Shown: positions 1 to 8,313 of the stretch, one piece after another | Layout: every line of letters begins with the position of its first letter | Numbering within the stretch: the stretch's first letter is position 1 | From: an uncultured Bacilli bacterium | GTDB lineage: Bacteria > Bacillota_I > Bacilli_A > RF39 > UBA660 | DNA length: 51,119 bases | NCBI GenBank assembly: GCA_947628535.1 | Contig: CANRAF010000007.1 | Span: 1-51,119 of the forward strand | Reading direction: 5' to 3' | The notes under the pieces: generated by a model | Told to the model about the DNA's origin: nothing | The model's input: only the letters and a program-made list of their open reading frames with translations | Databases searched by the model: none | Made by a program: the position numbers and the translations under genes

Positions 1-254
1 ATTTTAATGATGAAAAATGGCTTGTAAATTATACAAAATTTATGCAAATAAGGTATTATATCCCAGAAAATAATTCTTCAAATTGTATAATTAAGACAAT
101 AAATAAATGTAAAAAAAATAAAATCAAAATTATAAAATCATTAGATGAAATAAAATTTGATGAAGAAAAAGAAAAGTCTTTTGAATCAATAAAAATGAAA
201 TTTGAATTAAAAAAAGAAGATGAGTTTAATTATAAATATGATTATTTTTATTAA
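1..254 (+). CDS. C-terminal part of an unknown protein (truncated by window edge)
   Basis: The reading frame of the listed 70-aa ORF is open all the way to base 3, so the Met at base 42 is probably internal and this is the tail of a longer gene entering from the left. The visible part is about 83 residues, rich in Lys, Glu, Asn and Ile. It has no membrane segment, no Cys pair and no motif I recognise. It ends at TAA and is followed by a promoter-like sequence for the flavodoxin gene. Function unknown; low certainty about anything except that it is coding. Confidence 0.5.
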   Translation, partial: FNDEKWLVNYTKFMQIRYYIPENNSSNCIIKTINKCKKNKIKIIKSLDEIKFDEEKEKSFESIKMKFELKKEDEFNYKYDYFY

Positions 255-268
255 AATGTTAATATTAG

Positions 269-299
269 TTGACAAATTTCCAACTCAAATAGGTAGATT
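269..299 (+). promoter_or_regulatory. possible promoter of the flavodoxin-like gene
   Basis: A perfect TTGACA box is followed 19 bases later by TAGATT. The long spacer is unusual for the housekeeping sigma factor and is the spacing seen at MerR-type activated promoters, but I see no clean dyad in the spacer, so this is tentative. Confidence 0.35.
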
Positions 300-342
300 T
301 TAACTAAAATAAAATGTACAATTTTAGGTGTGAGGTGAAAAA

Positions 343-966
343 ATGAATAAAAAAATAATTATTATAGTAGCTATTTTAATAGTTATAGCTATATGCATAA
401 GCTTTTTTATGCTATTAAATAACAAAGAACAAAATAAAGAAGAAAACAATCAATCTCAGTATGAGAATCAAAATGATAATACTTTAAATAAAAGCAAAGT
501 TTTAGTTTTATATTTCTCTGCTACAGGTAATACTGAAAAAATTGCAAAATATATAAAAAATGCTATAAATTCCGATATAGTAGAAATTATTCCAAAAGAT
601 GAATATACAAGCGAAGATTTAGATTATAATAAAGATTGCCGCGCAAATAAAGAGCAAAATGATGAAAATGCAAGACCTGAAATCAAAAATACTATTAACG
701 TTAAAAACTATGATACGATTTTTTTAGGGTACCCTATTTGGTGGGGAACAAATCCTAAAATAATACTTACTCTACTTGATACTTATGATTTATCTGGTAA
801 AACTGTAATTCCTTTTTGTACATCAGGGGGTTCAGGAATAGAGAAAAGCGAAAGTGATTTAAAAGATTATAATTCTAATATTAACTGGAAAAGTGGAAAA
901 GGTTTTTATAGTTCTACTAAAGAAAGTGAAGTAGATAACTGGATTAGTGAACTAAATATTAATTAA
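343..966 (+). CDS. membrane-anchored flavodoxin-like protein
   Basis: The ATG follows AGGTG at a good distance. Residues about 4-25 form one strongly hydrophobic helix with lysines before it, then a polar Asn/Glu/Gln-rich linker to about residue 50, then a flavodoxin fold of the Flavodoxin_4 type. The FMN phosphate loop reads SATGNT, and the later GYPIWWG and CTSGGSG stretches match the two FMN-contacting loops of this family. The positive-inside rule places the flavodoxin domain outside the membrane, with no lipobox visible. Likely role: low-potential electron carrier or quinone reductase at the cell surface (inference). A hairpin terminator follows, so it is probably transcribed alone. A second, soluble flavodoxin lies 3 kb downstream. 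Family assignment is good; topology and partner are inferred. Confidence 0.8.
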   Translation: MNKKIIIIVAILIVIAICISFFMLLNNKEQNKEENNQSQYENQNDNTLNKSKVLVLYFSATGNTEKIAKYIKNAINSDIVEIIPKDEYTSEDLDYNKDCRANKEQNDENARPEIKNTINVKNYDTIFLGYPIWWGTNPKIILTLLDTYDLSGKTVIPFCTSGGSGIEKSESDLKDYNSNINWKSGKGFYSSTKESEVDNWISELNIN

Positions 967-970
967 TTTT

Positions 971-993
971 AACTACCTAAATTGGTAGTTTTT
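971..993 (+). terminator. rho-independent terminator after flavodoxin-like gene
   Basis: Perfect 7-bp stem AACTACC/GGTAGTT with loop TAAATT, followed by a T run, directly after the stop codon. Confidence 0.8.
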
Positions 994-1058
994 ATTTTAA
1001 AGGACATGTGCTATTATAATACTAGTTATGAAACTTATTACTATTGGAAGTGATTTTA

Positions 1059-1730
1059 ATGCGTAGTATTAGTAAATATTTCGAAAATAAAAAAATAGAT
1101 TATGATAAATTATTAAAGTATGGATTTATCAAAAATAATGATGCTTATATTTTTGAAAGAAAAATAGAAGATTATTTTAAAATAATAATAAAAATTTCAA
1201 ATGAAGAAAAAACTTCGAAAATAATTGATTTAGAAAATAATAGTGAATATATTCTCGCAGATATTGAAAGTGTTTCTGGAAGTTTTGTAAATAAAATTAA
1301 AAGGCAATATGAAGATTTATTAAATGACATTGTTAAATGTTGTACTAATTTTAATATATTTAAAAGTGATTCTTCTAAAAAGATAATAAAATATGTAAAA
1401 GAAAAATATAACGATGATTTAGAATATCTATGGGAGAAATTCCCTAATAATGCTATATGGAGAAATAAAACAAATAATAAATGGTATGGACTCTTAATGA
1501 CAATATCTGAAAGAAAACTTGGAATTGATTCAGATAAAATAATTGAAGTTATTAATTTAAGATATCAAAAGTTAAATATTGAAAAAATGATAGATAATAA
1601 AAGTATTTTTAAAGGACATCATATGAATAAAAATAACTGGATAACTATTAAACTTGATGGAAAAGTTAATATAAATCAAATATTTAAACTAATTGATAAT
1701 AGTTATGAAATATCTTTAAATAAAAAGTAA
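1059..1730 (+). CDS. MmcQ/YjbR family protein with N-terminal extension
   Basis: The C-terminal ~110 residues show the YjbR signature: IWRNKTNNKWYG, an IEVINLRY strand, then FKGHHMNKNNWITIKLDG. This is the CyaY-like fold described as a small DNA-binding or domain-of-unknown-role family (PF04237). The first ~110 residues are a lysine-rich extension common in Bacillota members. I place the start at the ATG at 1059, which has GGAAG eight bases upstream; the track's TTG at 1044 overlaps that site. TATAAT at 1015-1020 could be the -10 box but the -35 is weak. No clear operon partner. Molecular role not established for the family. Confidence 0.75.
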   Translation: MRSISKYFENKKIDYDKLLKYGFIKNNDAYIFERKIEDYFKIIIKISNEEKTSKIIDLENNSEYILADIESVSGSFVNKIKRQYEDLLNDIVKCCTNFNIFKSDSSKKIIKYVKEKYNDDLEYLWEKFPNNAIWRNKTNNKWYGLLMTISERKLGIDSDKIIEVINLRYQKLNIEKMIDNKSIFKGHHMNKNNWITIKLDGKVNINQIFKLIDNSYEISLNKK

Positions 1731-1742
1731 ATAGAACACAAT

Positions 1743-1771
1743 TTGCTTTTTTTAATTTATAAATATATAAT
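1743..1771 (+). promoter_or_regulatory. probable promoter of the arylsulfotransferase gene
   Basis: TTGCTT, 17-base spacer, perfect TATAAT, about 25 bases before the gene start. It lies just after the stop of the YjbR gene. Confidence 0.5.
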
Positions 1772-1794
1772 TGAATAAAATAAAGGAGATTTTT

Positions 1795-3762
1795 ATGAAA
1801 GAGAATAAAAAGAAAATAGTAATCTTTATATCAATTATTTTAATATTACTTGTGTTTTTAGCAATTTGTTTTATTACAGATAGTATGTATAAAAATGATA
1901 ATTTAATAAAAACAAAAGAAAGTTTAATTACGAAGCAATATTTATTAGAGAAAAATTTTAATACATCAGGTTATACTATTGAAAACCCTAATATTATACT
2001 TGATCCATATGATAACTCTCCCCTATCAGCTTTAATTTTATTTGAAACTGATATTAAAGTGAGTCCAAAAGTTATAATTGAAGGTAAGGATAAATTATCA
2101 ACATATACTCATGAATTTGAAAAAGAAAAAGAGCATTATTTACCTATATATGGCCTTTATCCTAATAAAGAAAATAAAATTATAATAAAATATGATGAAA
2201 ATGGTAAAAGTATAAAAAAAGAAATCACTATTAAGACTTCTGAACTGCCTAAAGATTTCATTTTACCTACAAGTGTAAAAAAAGAAGAGCTTAAACTTTC
2301 TAATGATTTATACTTTTTCACACCTTCCAGTAAAGGATATACATGTGCCTATGATGTAAATGGAGATGTAAGATGGTATTTAAAAAATTATGCTTTATGG
2401 GATAATACTAGACTTAAAAATGGACATATATTAATAAGTACAGAAAGAAGAGTTAATACACCATATTATATGAGTGGATTATACGAAATTGATATGCTTG
2501 GAAAAATATATAAGGAATATAGCCTTGAGGGAGGCTACCATCATGATTATTTTGAAATGGAAAATAGTAATCTTTTAGTAGCCTCAGATGATTTTGAAAA
2601 TGAATATGGTACAGTTGAAGATTATATTGTTGAACTTGATAGAAAAACTGGAAAAGTTGTTAAAACTTTTGATTTAAAAAATATATTAGATATGAAAGAT
2701 ACTGGGAATGAAAATTATACATCTTATGATTGGTTTCATAATAATTCTGTTTGGTATGATAAGAAAACAAATTCTATTACTCTATCAGGAAGACATCAAG
2801 ATGCTATTATAAATATTGACTATGAAACTTCTAAAATAAACTGGATTATTGGTGATTCAACTAACTGGAGTGAAAAGTATAAAAAATATTTCTTTAAACC
2901 TATAGGAGATGATTTTGAATTTCAATGGAGTCAGCATGCTGCAATGATTACTCCTGAAGGTTATGTCTTTGTTTTTGATAATGGTAATAATAAAAGTAAA
3001 GATAAAAGTAAATATGTTAAAGCAGAAAATAGTTATTCAAGAGGAGTAATGTATAAAATTGATACAAAAAATATGACTATTAAACAAATATGGCAATATG
3101 GAAAAGATTTAGGAGGAAGTTTTTATTCACCATATATATCAGATGTTGATTATATTTCTAAAGACCATTATATTGTTCATTCTGGAGGAATTGTTTATGT
3201 AAATGGCAAGAATTCTAATCAACCTGCTGGTTTTACAAATAATGCTAAATTAAAATCTGAAACCATTGAACTTTTAAATGATAAAGTTATATTTGATATG
3301 GTTCTTCTAACAAATAATTATAGAATAGAAAAAATGAGTTTATATAGTAAAGACGTTTATAGTCCTGTTAAAGGAGAAAAACTAGGTACTTTAGGGGAAA
3401 CTCAAGTGGATTCTATAAGATATATTCCTTTTTCAAAAATAAATAAAATAGATAACGAATATAAAAAGCATAATATATCATTTGTTAAAGAAGAAGATAG
3501 ATTAGTATTTACAGGACAATTTGTTAAAGATGACGAGGTAAATATTGTTCTTTATAAAAACTTAACATTTAAAAAGTATCATGTAAAAATAAGTAAACAT
3601 CCATATACAGCATTATGTGTCGATGTATTTACAGATGAAGAAAATGAAAATGGTATTGTTGTTAATAAATATATAAATAGTGATGGATTAAATGGTAAAT
3701 ATTCTTTATATCTTGAAATAAATGATAAATTATATGATACTGAAAAAGTAGTGAATTTTTAA
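1795..3762 (+). CDS. arylsulfotransferase (ASST) family protein, membrane anchored
   Basis: Start chosen at the ATG with AAAGGAG upstream, giving 655 aa. Residues about 8-29 are a single hydrophobic anchor, then an N-terminal beta domain, then a six-bladed propeller typical of PF05935. In E. coli ASST the active site uses His252, His356, Arg374 and the sulfated His436. The equivalents here are GGYHHDY (His249/250), DWFHNN (His315), SGRHQ (Arg333) and WSQHA (His381), so all four appear present and the His-Arg spacing of 18 is the same. The family moves a sulfuryl group from one phenolic sulfate to another phenol without PAPS, outside the cytoplasm. No DsbA/DsbB-like genes flank it, unlike enterobacterial ASST; instead two flavodoxins do. 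Likely substrate: host or dietary aryl sulfates (inference). Confidence 0.85.
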   Translation: MKENKKKIVIFISIILILLVFLAICFITDSMYKNDNLIKTKESLITKQYLLEKNFNTSGYTIENPNIILDPYDNSPLSALILFETDIKVSPKVIIEGKDKLSTYTHEFEKEKEHYLPIYGLYPNKENKIIIKYDENGKSIKKEITIKTSELPKDFILPTSVKKEELKLSNDLYFFTPSSKGYTCAYDVNGDVRWYLKNYALWDNTRLKNGHILISTERRVNTPYYMSGLYEIDMLGKIYKEYSLEGGYHHDYFEMENSNLLVASDDFENEYGTVEDYIVELDRKTGKVVKTFDLKNILDMKDTGNENYTSYDWFHNNSVWYDKKTNSITLSGRHQDAIINIDYETSKINWIIGDSTNWSEKYKKYFFKPIGDDFEFQWSQHAAMITPEGYVFVFDNGNNKSKDKSKYVKAENSYSRGVMYKIDTKNMTIKQIWQYGKDLGGSFYSPYISDVDYISKDHYIVHSGGIVYVNGKNSNQPAGFTNNAKLKSETIELLNDKVIFDMVLLTNNYRIEKMSLYSKDVYSPVKGEKLGTLGETQVDSIRYIPFSKINKIDNEYKKHNISFVKEEDRLVFTGQFVKDDEVNIVLYKNLTFKKYHVKISKHPYTALCVDVFTDEENENGIVVNKYINSDGLNGKYSLYLEINDKLYDTEKVVNF

Positions 3763-3826
3763 AATTACTTTACTTAAACTTAGCTTTAATATGTATAATT
3801 ATATTAATAAAAGGAAGGTGAATAAT

Positions 3827-4321
3827 TTGAAAGATAAAAAAAATTTAATAATATATTTTAGTAGAGCTGATGAAAATTATGCTACAGGTTATATTTCTAA
3901 AGGAAATACAGAAGTAATTGCTGAATATATTAAAGATTTAACAGGTGCTGATATGATAAAAATAGAGCCTTTAAATCCTTACTCTAAAGAATATGATTTA
4001 TGCATCCAGGAAGCAAAGCAAAGACAAATGAGTCATGATGCTCCGATAACTAATGAAATAAAAGATATTAGCAACTATGAAACAATATATATTGGTGCTC
4101 CTGTTTACTGGGGTGATATGCCTGAAGAAATGGTAACAGCTTTAAAAAATTTAGATTTTACTGGTAAAACAATAAGACCATTTGTTACTCATGAAGGTTC
4201 AGGTCTTGCTAATATTCCAAATCAAATACAAAGTATTTGTAATGGTACTATTTTAGATGGTCTAGCAATTAAGGGAACAAATGTATATAATTCTAAAAAT
4301 ATAGTAGCGGATTGGTTATAA
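3827..4321 (+). CDS. cytoplasmic flavodoxin (Flavodoxin_4 type)
   Basis: I choose the TTG at 3827, which has GGAAGGTG six bases upstream; the listed Met at 3791 has no ribosome site. The product is 164 aa without signal peptide. It starts IIYFSRADENYATG and then KGNTEVIAEYI, the family's split phosphate loop, followed by GAPVYWGDMPEEM and FVTHEGSG for the FMN edge loops. Flavodoxins of this type carry single electrons or act as NAD(P)H-linked quinone or flavin partners. It sits 64 bases after the arylsulfotransferase stop and could be co-transcribed with it. A terminator follows. Family is sure; partner unknown. Confidence 0.85.
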   Translation: MKDKKNLIIYFSRADENYATGYISKGNTEVIAEYIKDLTGADMIKIEPLNPYSKEYDLCIQEAKQRQMSHDAPITNEIKDISNYETIYIGAPVYWGDMPEEMVTALKNLDFTGKTIRPFVTHEGSGLANIPNQIQSICNGTILDGLAIKGTNVYNSKNIVADWL

Positions 4322-4336
4322 AAATTTTTACATATT

Positions 4337-4362
4337 AAAACTCTTCATTTGAAGAGTTTTTA
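4337..4362. terminator. bidirectional terminator between flavodoxin and recG
   Basis: Stem AAAACTCTTC/GAAGAGTTTT with loop ATTT, T-rich on both sides, between convergent genes. Confidence 0.8.
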
Positions 4363-6360
4363 TTATGCATCTGTTATGTTATGTATAATTTCATATCTTA
4401 ATTTTATATCATCTTTATCAGTACTTTCTAAAAATTGCATTGAATCTTTTTTAGTTTGAAGAAGTATTTTATAATCTTCTTTAACATTAGCAATTTTAAA
4501 AGTCATATCACCACTTTGTTTAGTGCCAAATAAATCTCCATGACCTCTTAGTTTGAAATCTTCTTCACTTATTTCAAATCCATCATTAGTTTTAGTCATA
4601 ACTTTAAGTCTTTTTGTATCACTATCACTTATTAAAATACATTTAGATTTTAAATCACTTCTACCTACTCTACCTCTTAATTGATGAAGAGTTGAAAGAC
4701 CAAATCTATTAGCATCAAATATGACAATCATTGTAGTATTTGGAACGTCAACTCCAACTTCTATTACTGTGGTACTAATTAATATTTGAATATTGTTCTT
4801 TACGAATTCATTCATTATTTTATCTTTATCTTTTCCTGATAGTTTTCCATGAACTACTCCAATATTATAACTATTTCCAAAAACTGATTCCATTTTATCT
4901 TTAAGTTCATTAACTGTTGTCAAATCTAAGTTTTCAGATTCTTCAATTAATGGTGCAATTACATATATTTGGTGAGATGCTTTAAGTTCCTCATGCATCA
5001 TATGAAGTACATCTTTTATTTCTTTATTTGATTTTAAATAAGTTTCAATAGGTTTTCTACCATTTGGTAAAGTTTCAATTACAGATATGTCCATATCTCC
5101 ATAAATTGTTAAAGCATAAGTTCTTGGTATTGGAGTTGCTGACATATATAAAACATCTGGCATAATACCTTTTTCTTTTAAAACAGTTCTTTGCATAACA
5201 CCAAATCTATGTTGTTCATCTGTTATGACAAGCCCTAAATTTTTATATTCAACATCATCTTGAATAAGAGCATGGGTTCCAATTACAAGATTAATTTCTC
5301 CGCTTTTAAGTTTTTCATGAATTTCATCTTTTTCTTTTTTTGATAAGGAACCTATTAAAAGTTCCATTTTAATATTAGTATCTTTTAAAAGCTCTTTAAT
5401 ATTTTCAAAATGTTGATGTGCGAGTATTTCTGTTGGAACCATTAAAGCCCCTTGATAGCCACTTAAATAATTAGCATATAATGCAATAACAGAAATAACT
5501 GTTTTACCACTTCCTACATCCCCTTGGAGTAATCTATTCATTCTCTTTTTAGATTTTAAATCCTCTAAAATTTCATTTAAAACTTTATTTTGATCTTGTG
5601 TAAGTTTAAATGGTAAACTTTTAATAAGTTTATTTAAATCTTCTTCTTTATAATTTCTATCAATACCATTTTGCATGTTTTGGTTTTTTATTTTCAAATA
5701 ATTTATTTTAGTCATAAATAAGAAAAGTTCTTCATATTTTAATCTAATTACAGCCTCTTTTAATTTTTCCATTGTAGAGGGATTATGAACAATATTAAGA
5801 GCGGTTTTCTTATTTAAGAAATTATATTTTTCTATATAACTTTTAGGAATATAATCTGTAATTACACTACTATATTGCATAAGAGCAGTATTAATAAACG
5901 ATCCTATATTTTTAGAAGAAAGACCACTTGTTCCATGGTAAACACTTTCTATTTTTACACCTTTTGGTAAAAGTCCCATTCTTATTTCCGATGCTAAAAT
6001 TATATTTTTAGATTTTTCATATTTTCCAAAGACAGTAACATTTGCTCCTACTGTTAAAGAACTTTTAAGAAAAGCTCTATTAAATATTGATACTCCTACT
6101 ACTTTACCTTCACTTGTTACTACCCTAACATTCATTTTATTTAAATTACCCTTTAATCTTATCAAGATTGGTGCACTATCTACTTTTCCATCTATTATTA
6201 CTTTATCAAGTTCTTCCGCTTCATTTAAATTGCTTCTCACAATCTTTTCATATCTAAAAGGATAATGGGAAACTAAATCATCGACATTTTCTATACCAAG
6301 TTTTCCAAATAACATATTAGTTCTTGGACCTATTCCTTTTACTTTATCTAAACTAATCAT
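4363..6360 (-). CDS. recG: ATP-dependent DNA helicase RecG
   Basis: Superfamily 2 helicase that remodels stalled replication forks and Holliday junctions. Seen: N-terminal wedge/OB part (about 1-240), Walker A QGDVGSGKT, DEQH box in DEQHRFG, motif III MSATPIPRT, and motif VI LRGRVGRSD followed by the RecG-specific C-terminal part. Length from the ATG at 6360 is 665 aa, close to the usual ~680. I prefer 6360 to the track start at 6414 because a clear promoter covers 6386-6414 and AAAGGA lies in the short leader. It stands alone, convergent with the flavodoxin gene. Confidence 0.96.
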   Translation of the reverse strand: MISLDKVKGIGPRTNMLFGKLGIENVDDLVSHYPFRYEKIVRSNLNEAEELDKVIIDGKVDSAPILIRLKGNLNKMNVRVVTSEGKVVGVSIFNRAFLKSSLTVGANVTVFGKYEKSKNIILASEIRMGLLPKGVKIESVYHGTSGLSSKNIGSFINTALMQYSSVITDYIPKSYIEKYNFLNKKTALNIVHNPSTMEKLKEAVIRLKYEELFLFMTKINYLKIKNQNMQNGIDRNYKEEDLNKLIKSLPFKLTQDQNKVLNEILEDLKSKKRMNRLLQGDVGSGKTVISVIALYANYLSGYQGALMVPTEILAHQHFENIKELLKDTNIKMELLIGSLSKKEKDEIHEKLKSGEINLVIGTHALIQDDVEYKNLGLVITDEQHRFGVMQRTVLKEKGIMPDVLYMSATPIPRTYALTIYGDMDISVIETLPNGRKPIETYLKSNKEIKDVLHMMHEELKASHQIYVIAPLIEESENLDLTTVNELKDKMESVFGNSYNIGVVHGKLSGKDKDKIMNEFVKNNIQILISTTVIEVGVDVPNTTMIVIFDANRFGLSTLHQLRGRVGRSDLKSKCILISDSDTKRLKVMTKTNDGFEISEEDFKLRGHGDLFGTKQSGDMTFKIANVKEDYKILLQTKKDSMQFLESTDKDDIKLRYEIIHNITDA

Positions 6361-6385
6361 AAGAACCACGTCCTTTTTCTTACAA

Positions 6386-6414
6386 ATTATAACATATTTT
6401 TTATATTTTTTCAA
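6386..6414 (-). promoter_or_regulatory. recG promoter
   Basis: On the minus strand: TTGAAA, 17-base spacer, perfect TATAAT. It covers the N-terminal codons of the track's longer recG ORF, which decides the start. Confidence 0.7.
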
Positions 6415-6468
6415 AGTTTTTTTTATTTTTCTAAAGATTATTTTTTTTAATTTTTTTATCTAAAAATA

Positions 6469-6497
6469 TTGACAAATACTACTTTTTTAATTATTAT
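6469..6497 (+). promoter_or_regulatory. strong promoter for a small RNA
   Basis: Perfect TTGACA, 17-base spacer, TATTAT. Expected transcription start near 6504, just before a hairpin-rich stretch that has no open reading frame. Confidence 0.75.
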
Positions 6498-6503
6498 ATA
6501 TAT

Positions 6504-6605
6504 CACCAATTCGACTTAGGCGAATTGGATGCTAGTATCACACTAGCCAACCCCTTTTTATTCTTTTTATTGAAGCCGTCCTCAGGGGGTACGGCTTCTT
6601 TTTTA
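6504..6605 (+). ncRNA. unassigned small structured RNA (~100 nt)
   Basis: The stretch between a consensus promoter and a strong terminator folds as three hairpins. Hairpin 1 is CCAATTCG/CGAATTGG (8 bp, loop ACTTAGG). Hairpin 2 is GCTAGT/ACTAGC (6 bp, loop ATCAC). After CAACCCC and a U-rich linker comes the terminator stem GAAGCCGT/ACGGCTTC with loop CCTCAGGGGGT. The ACCCC before the linker is complementary to GGGGT in the terminator loop, so a pseudoknot is possible. It is richer in GC than its surroundings. I do not recognise it as SRP RNA, 6S RNA, tmRNA or a common riboswitch. It may be a free-standing regulatory RNA, or an attenuator leader for the CPBP gene at 6695, though that gene seems to have a second promoter after the terminator. 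Confidence 0.6.
6572..6605 (+). terminator. terminator of the small RNA
   Basis: Perfect 8-bp stem GAAGCCGT/ACGGCTTC, 11-base loop, followed by six Ts. Confidence 0.85.
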
Positions 6606-6658
6606 TTGACAAATAAGTCTTTAACATAAAATTTTTTGATTTTATTTATCTGTTTATA

Positions 6659-6667
6659 TGGTATACT
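6659..6667 (+). promoter_or_regulatory. extended -10 promoter element for the CPBP gene
   Basis: TGGTATACT, an extended -10 (TGn plus TATACT), 27 bases before the start codon. A TTGACA lies at 6606 but is too far away to pair with it; a weaker TTGATT at about 6637 is possible. Confidence 0.45.
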
Positions 6668-6694
6668 AAATATAGTAGACTAGAGGTGAATTAA

Positions 6695-7381
6695 ATGAAT
6701 AAAATGATTAAACAGTTTTTAATCTTTTTAGGACTTGTCTTTTTATATGCTCTTTATTCTAGTATTGTAATAATGGCCTTAAAAGATTTTGGTTTAAATT
6801 TATATTCACTATCTGATAAAATACAAAACATAGCTTTAATTTTGATTGATATAAGTTTTATGTTTATTATTTATTTTATATATAGAAAAGAGTTAAAAAA
6901 AGAGTTTACAGCTTTTATTAAAAATTTTAAAGATAATTTCTTTTTTGGATTAAAATGGTGGTTAATAGGTTTAATGCTTATGGTTTCTTCAAATATAATT
7001 ATTAATCTTATTTACTCATCACCTGCTTTAAATGAACAATCAGTTCAAACTATGCTTAAGCAAATGCCTATTTATGTTGCTTTCTCTGCCTGCATTTTTG
7101 CACCTTTTTGTGAAGAGATAATATTTAGAAAGTCTTTAGGAAAAGTATTTAAAAATAGCTTTATCTTTATTCTTGTTTCAGGATTGTTGTTCGGTCTTGT
7201 GCATAATTTAGATGGCCTTGGTACTCTTCAAATGCTTTATTTAATTCCTTATGGATCGTTTGGTTGTGTTTTTGCATATATGTATAAAAAGAAGAAAAAT
7301 ATTTTTGTTTCAATGACTTTTCATTTTATTCATAACTTTTTATTAGTTAGTTTGTCACTACTTTTTATGGGGGTAATGTGA
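6695..7381 (+). CDS. CPBP family intramembrane glutamic metalloprotease
   Basis: A 228-aa protein with six or more hydrophobic helices. The CPBP (Abi/CAAX protease and bacteriocin-processing) motifs are all present: EEIIFR (EExxxR) at about residue 148, FGLVHN with the second-motif His, and HFIHN (HxxxN) near the C terminus. The family cleaves membrane-embedded or lipidated substrates; in Bacilli members are tied to bacteriocin self-immunity or peptide processing, but no bacteriocin gene is nearby. Start ATG follows AGAGGTG. The next gene begins one base after its TGA stop, so the two form an operon. That TGA is one of the signs that the standard code is used. Confidence 0.85.
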   Translation: MNKMIKQFLIFLGLVFLYALYSSIVIMALKDFGLNLYSLSDKIQNIALILIDISFMFIIYFIYRKELKKEFTAFIKNFKDNFFFGLKWWLIGLMLMVSSNIIINLIYSSPALNEQSVQTMLKQMPIYVAFSACIFAPFCEEIIFRKSLGKVFKNSFIFILVSGLLFGLVHNLDGLGTLQMLYLIPYGSFGCVFAYMYKKKKNIFVSMTFHFIHNFLLVSLSLLFMGVM

Positions 7382-7382
7382 T

Positions 7383-8276
7383 ATGGCTTCAAGATATGAA
7401 AGAAATGAAATGAAAAGAAGAAAAGAAAGGCAAAAAAAGAAAAGGAGTTGGATTAGAAAATTTATGATATTCTTGTTAATTGTTATTGTATTACTTTGTT
7501 TATATGGTAAATTTATTGAACCCAATTTACTTATTATAAATGACTATAGAATAGTTGATAAAGACTTACCTCAAAGTTTTGAAGGCGTAAAAATAGTTCA
7601 CTTTTCTGATGTTCATTATGGTGTAGGATTTAATGAAAAAAGATTAAAAAAATTAGTTAATGAAATTAATAGTTTAAAACCAGATATTGTAATTTTTACT
7701 GGGGATTTAATTGATAAGCGTTATAAAGCTACAGATAAAGATATAGAAACTCTAATAAAATATTTATCAAAAATAGATTATAATTTAGGAAAGTATGCGA
7801 CTATAGGAAATCATGATTTTTATAATGAAAATTATAATGATATTATGTACGATTCACAGTTTACAGTTTTAAAAAATAATTATGATACACTTTATAATAA
7901 AGATAATAAACCTATTGCTATTTATGGAATTGATAGTGTTATTTATGGGAACCCTAAAACAAATACTTTAAATGGGGAAGTACTTAATAATATAAACTAT
8001 AAAATAGTTATTTTGCATGAACCAGATTATACTGATGAGTTTATTAATAATACTGACGTAAATTTAGTTTTAGCAGGACATTCTCACAAAGGTCAAATAG
8101 GGCTTCCTGGAATTAGACCATTATTACTTCCTAATGAGGGGAAAAAATATTATAATGCGCATTATAAAGTAAATGATAAAGATTTATATGTAACAAATGG
8201 TGTTGGAAATACTAAAATTGATTTTAGATTATTTTCTACTCCAAGTATTAATATATATAGATTAAGCTCAAAATAA
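7383..8276 (+). CDS. membrane-anchored metallophosphoesterase (YkuE-like)
   Basis: The basic N terminus (KRRKERQKKKR) precedes one hydrophobic helix at about residues 27-43, then a calcineurin-like phosphoesterase domain. Metal-binding motifs are intact: HFSDVHYG (DxH), FTGDLID (GDxxD), GNHDF (GNHD), and LAGHSHKGQ (GHxH). The family is associated with lipid A/phosphatidylinositol-type or lipid pyrophosphate hydrolysis; B. subtilis YkuE is the nearest well-known type. The catalytic domain would be extracytoplasmic. Translationally close to the CPBP gene upstream, so the two are probably co-expressed. Substrate unknown. Confidence 0.85.
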   Translation: MASRYERNEMKRRKERQKKKRSWIRKFMIFLLIVIVLLCLYGKFIEPNLLIINDYRIVDKDLPQSFEGVKIVHFSDVHYGVGFNEKRLKKLVNEINSLKPDIVIFTGDLIDKRYKATDKDIETLIKYLSKIDYNLGKYATIGNHDFYNENYNDIMYDSQFTVLKNNYDTLYNKDNKPIAIYGIDSVIYGNPKTNTLNGEVLNNINYKIVILHEPDYTDEFINNTDVNLVLAGHSHKGQIGLPGIRPLLLPNEGKKYYNAHYKVNDKDLYVTNGVGNTKIDFRLFSTPSINIYRLSSK

Positions 8277-8313
8277 AAAACAAGAGAATTATTATTTAAT
8301 AACTCTTGTTTTT
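8275..8313. terminator. bidirectional terminator between metallophosphoesterase and obgE
   Basis: Stem ACAAGAG/CTCTTGT with inner TTATTA/TAATAA pairing, flanked by A and T runs, between convergent genes. Confidence 0.75.

Noticed and set aside
269-299. MerR operator in the 19-base spacer of the flavodoxin promoter
   Set aside because: The spacer lacks a clean inverted repeat; only the long spacing is suggestive.
6504-6605. Possible SRP RNA, 6S RNA, tmRNA or fluoride/preQ1 riboswitch
   Set aside because: None of the conserved cores that I know (for example the SRP GGAA tetraloop domain or the preQ1 tail) is present.
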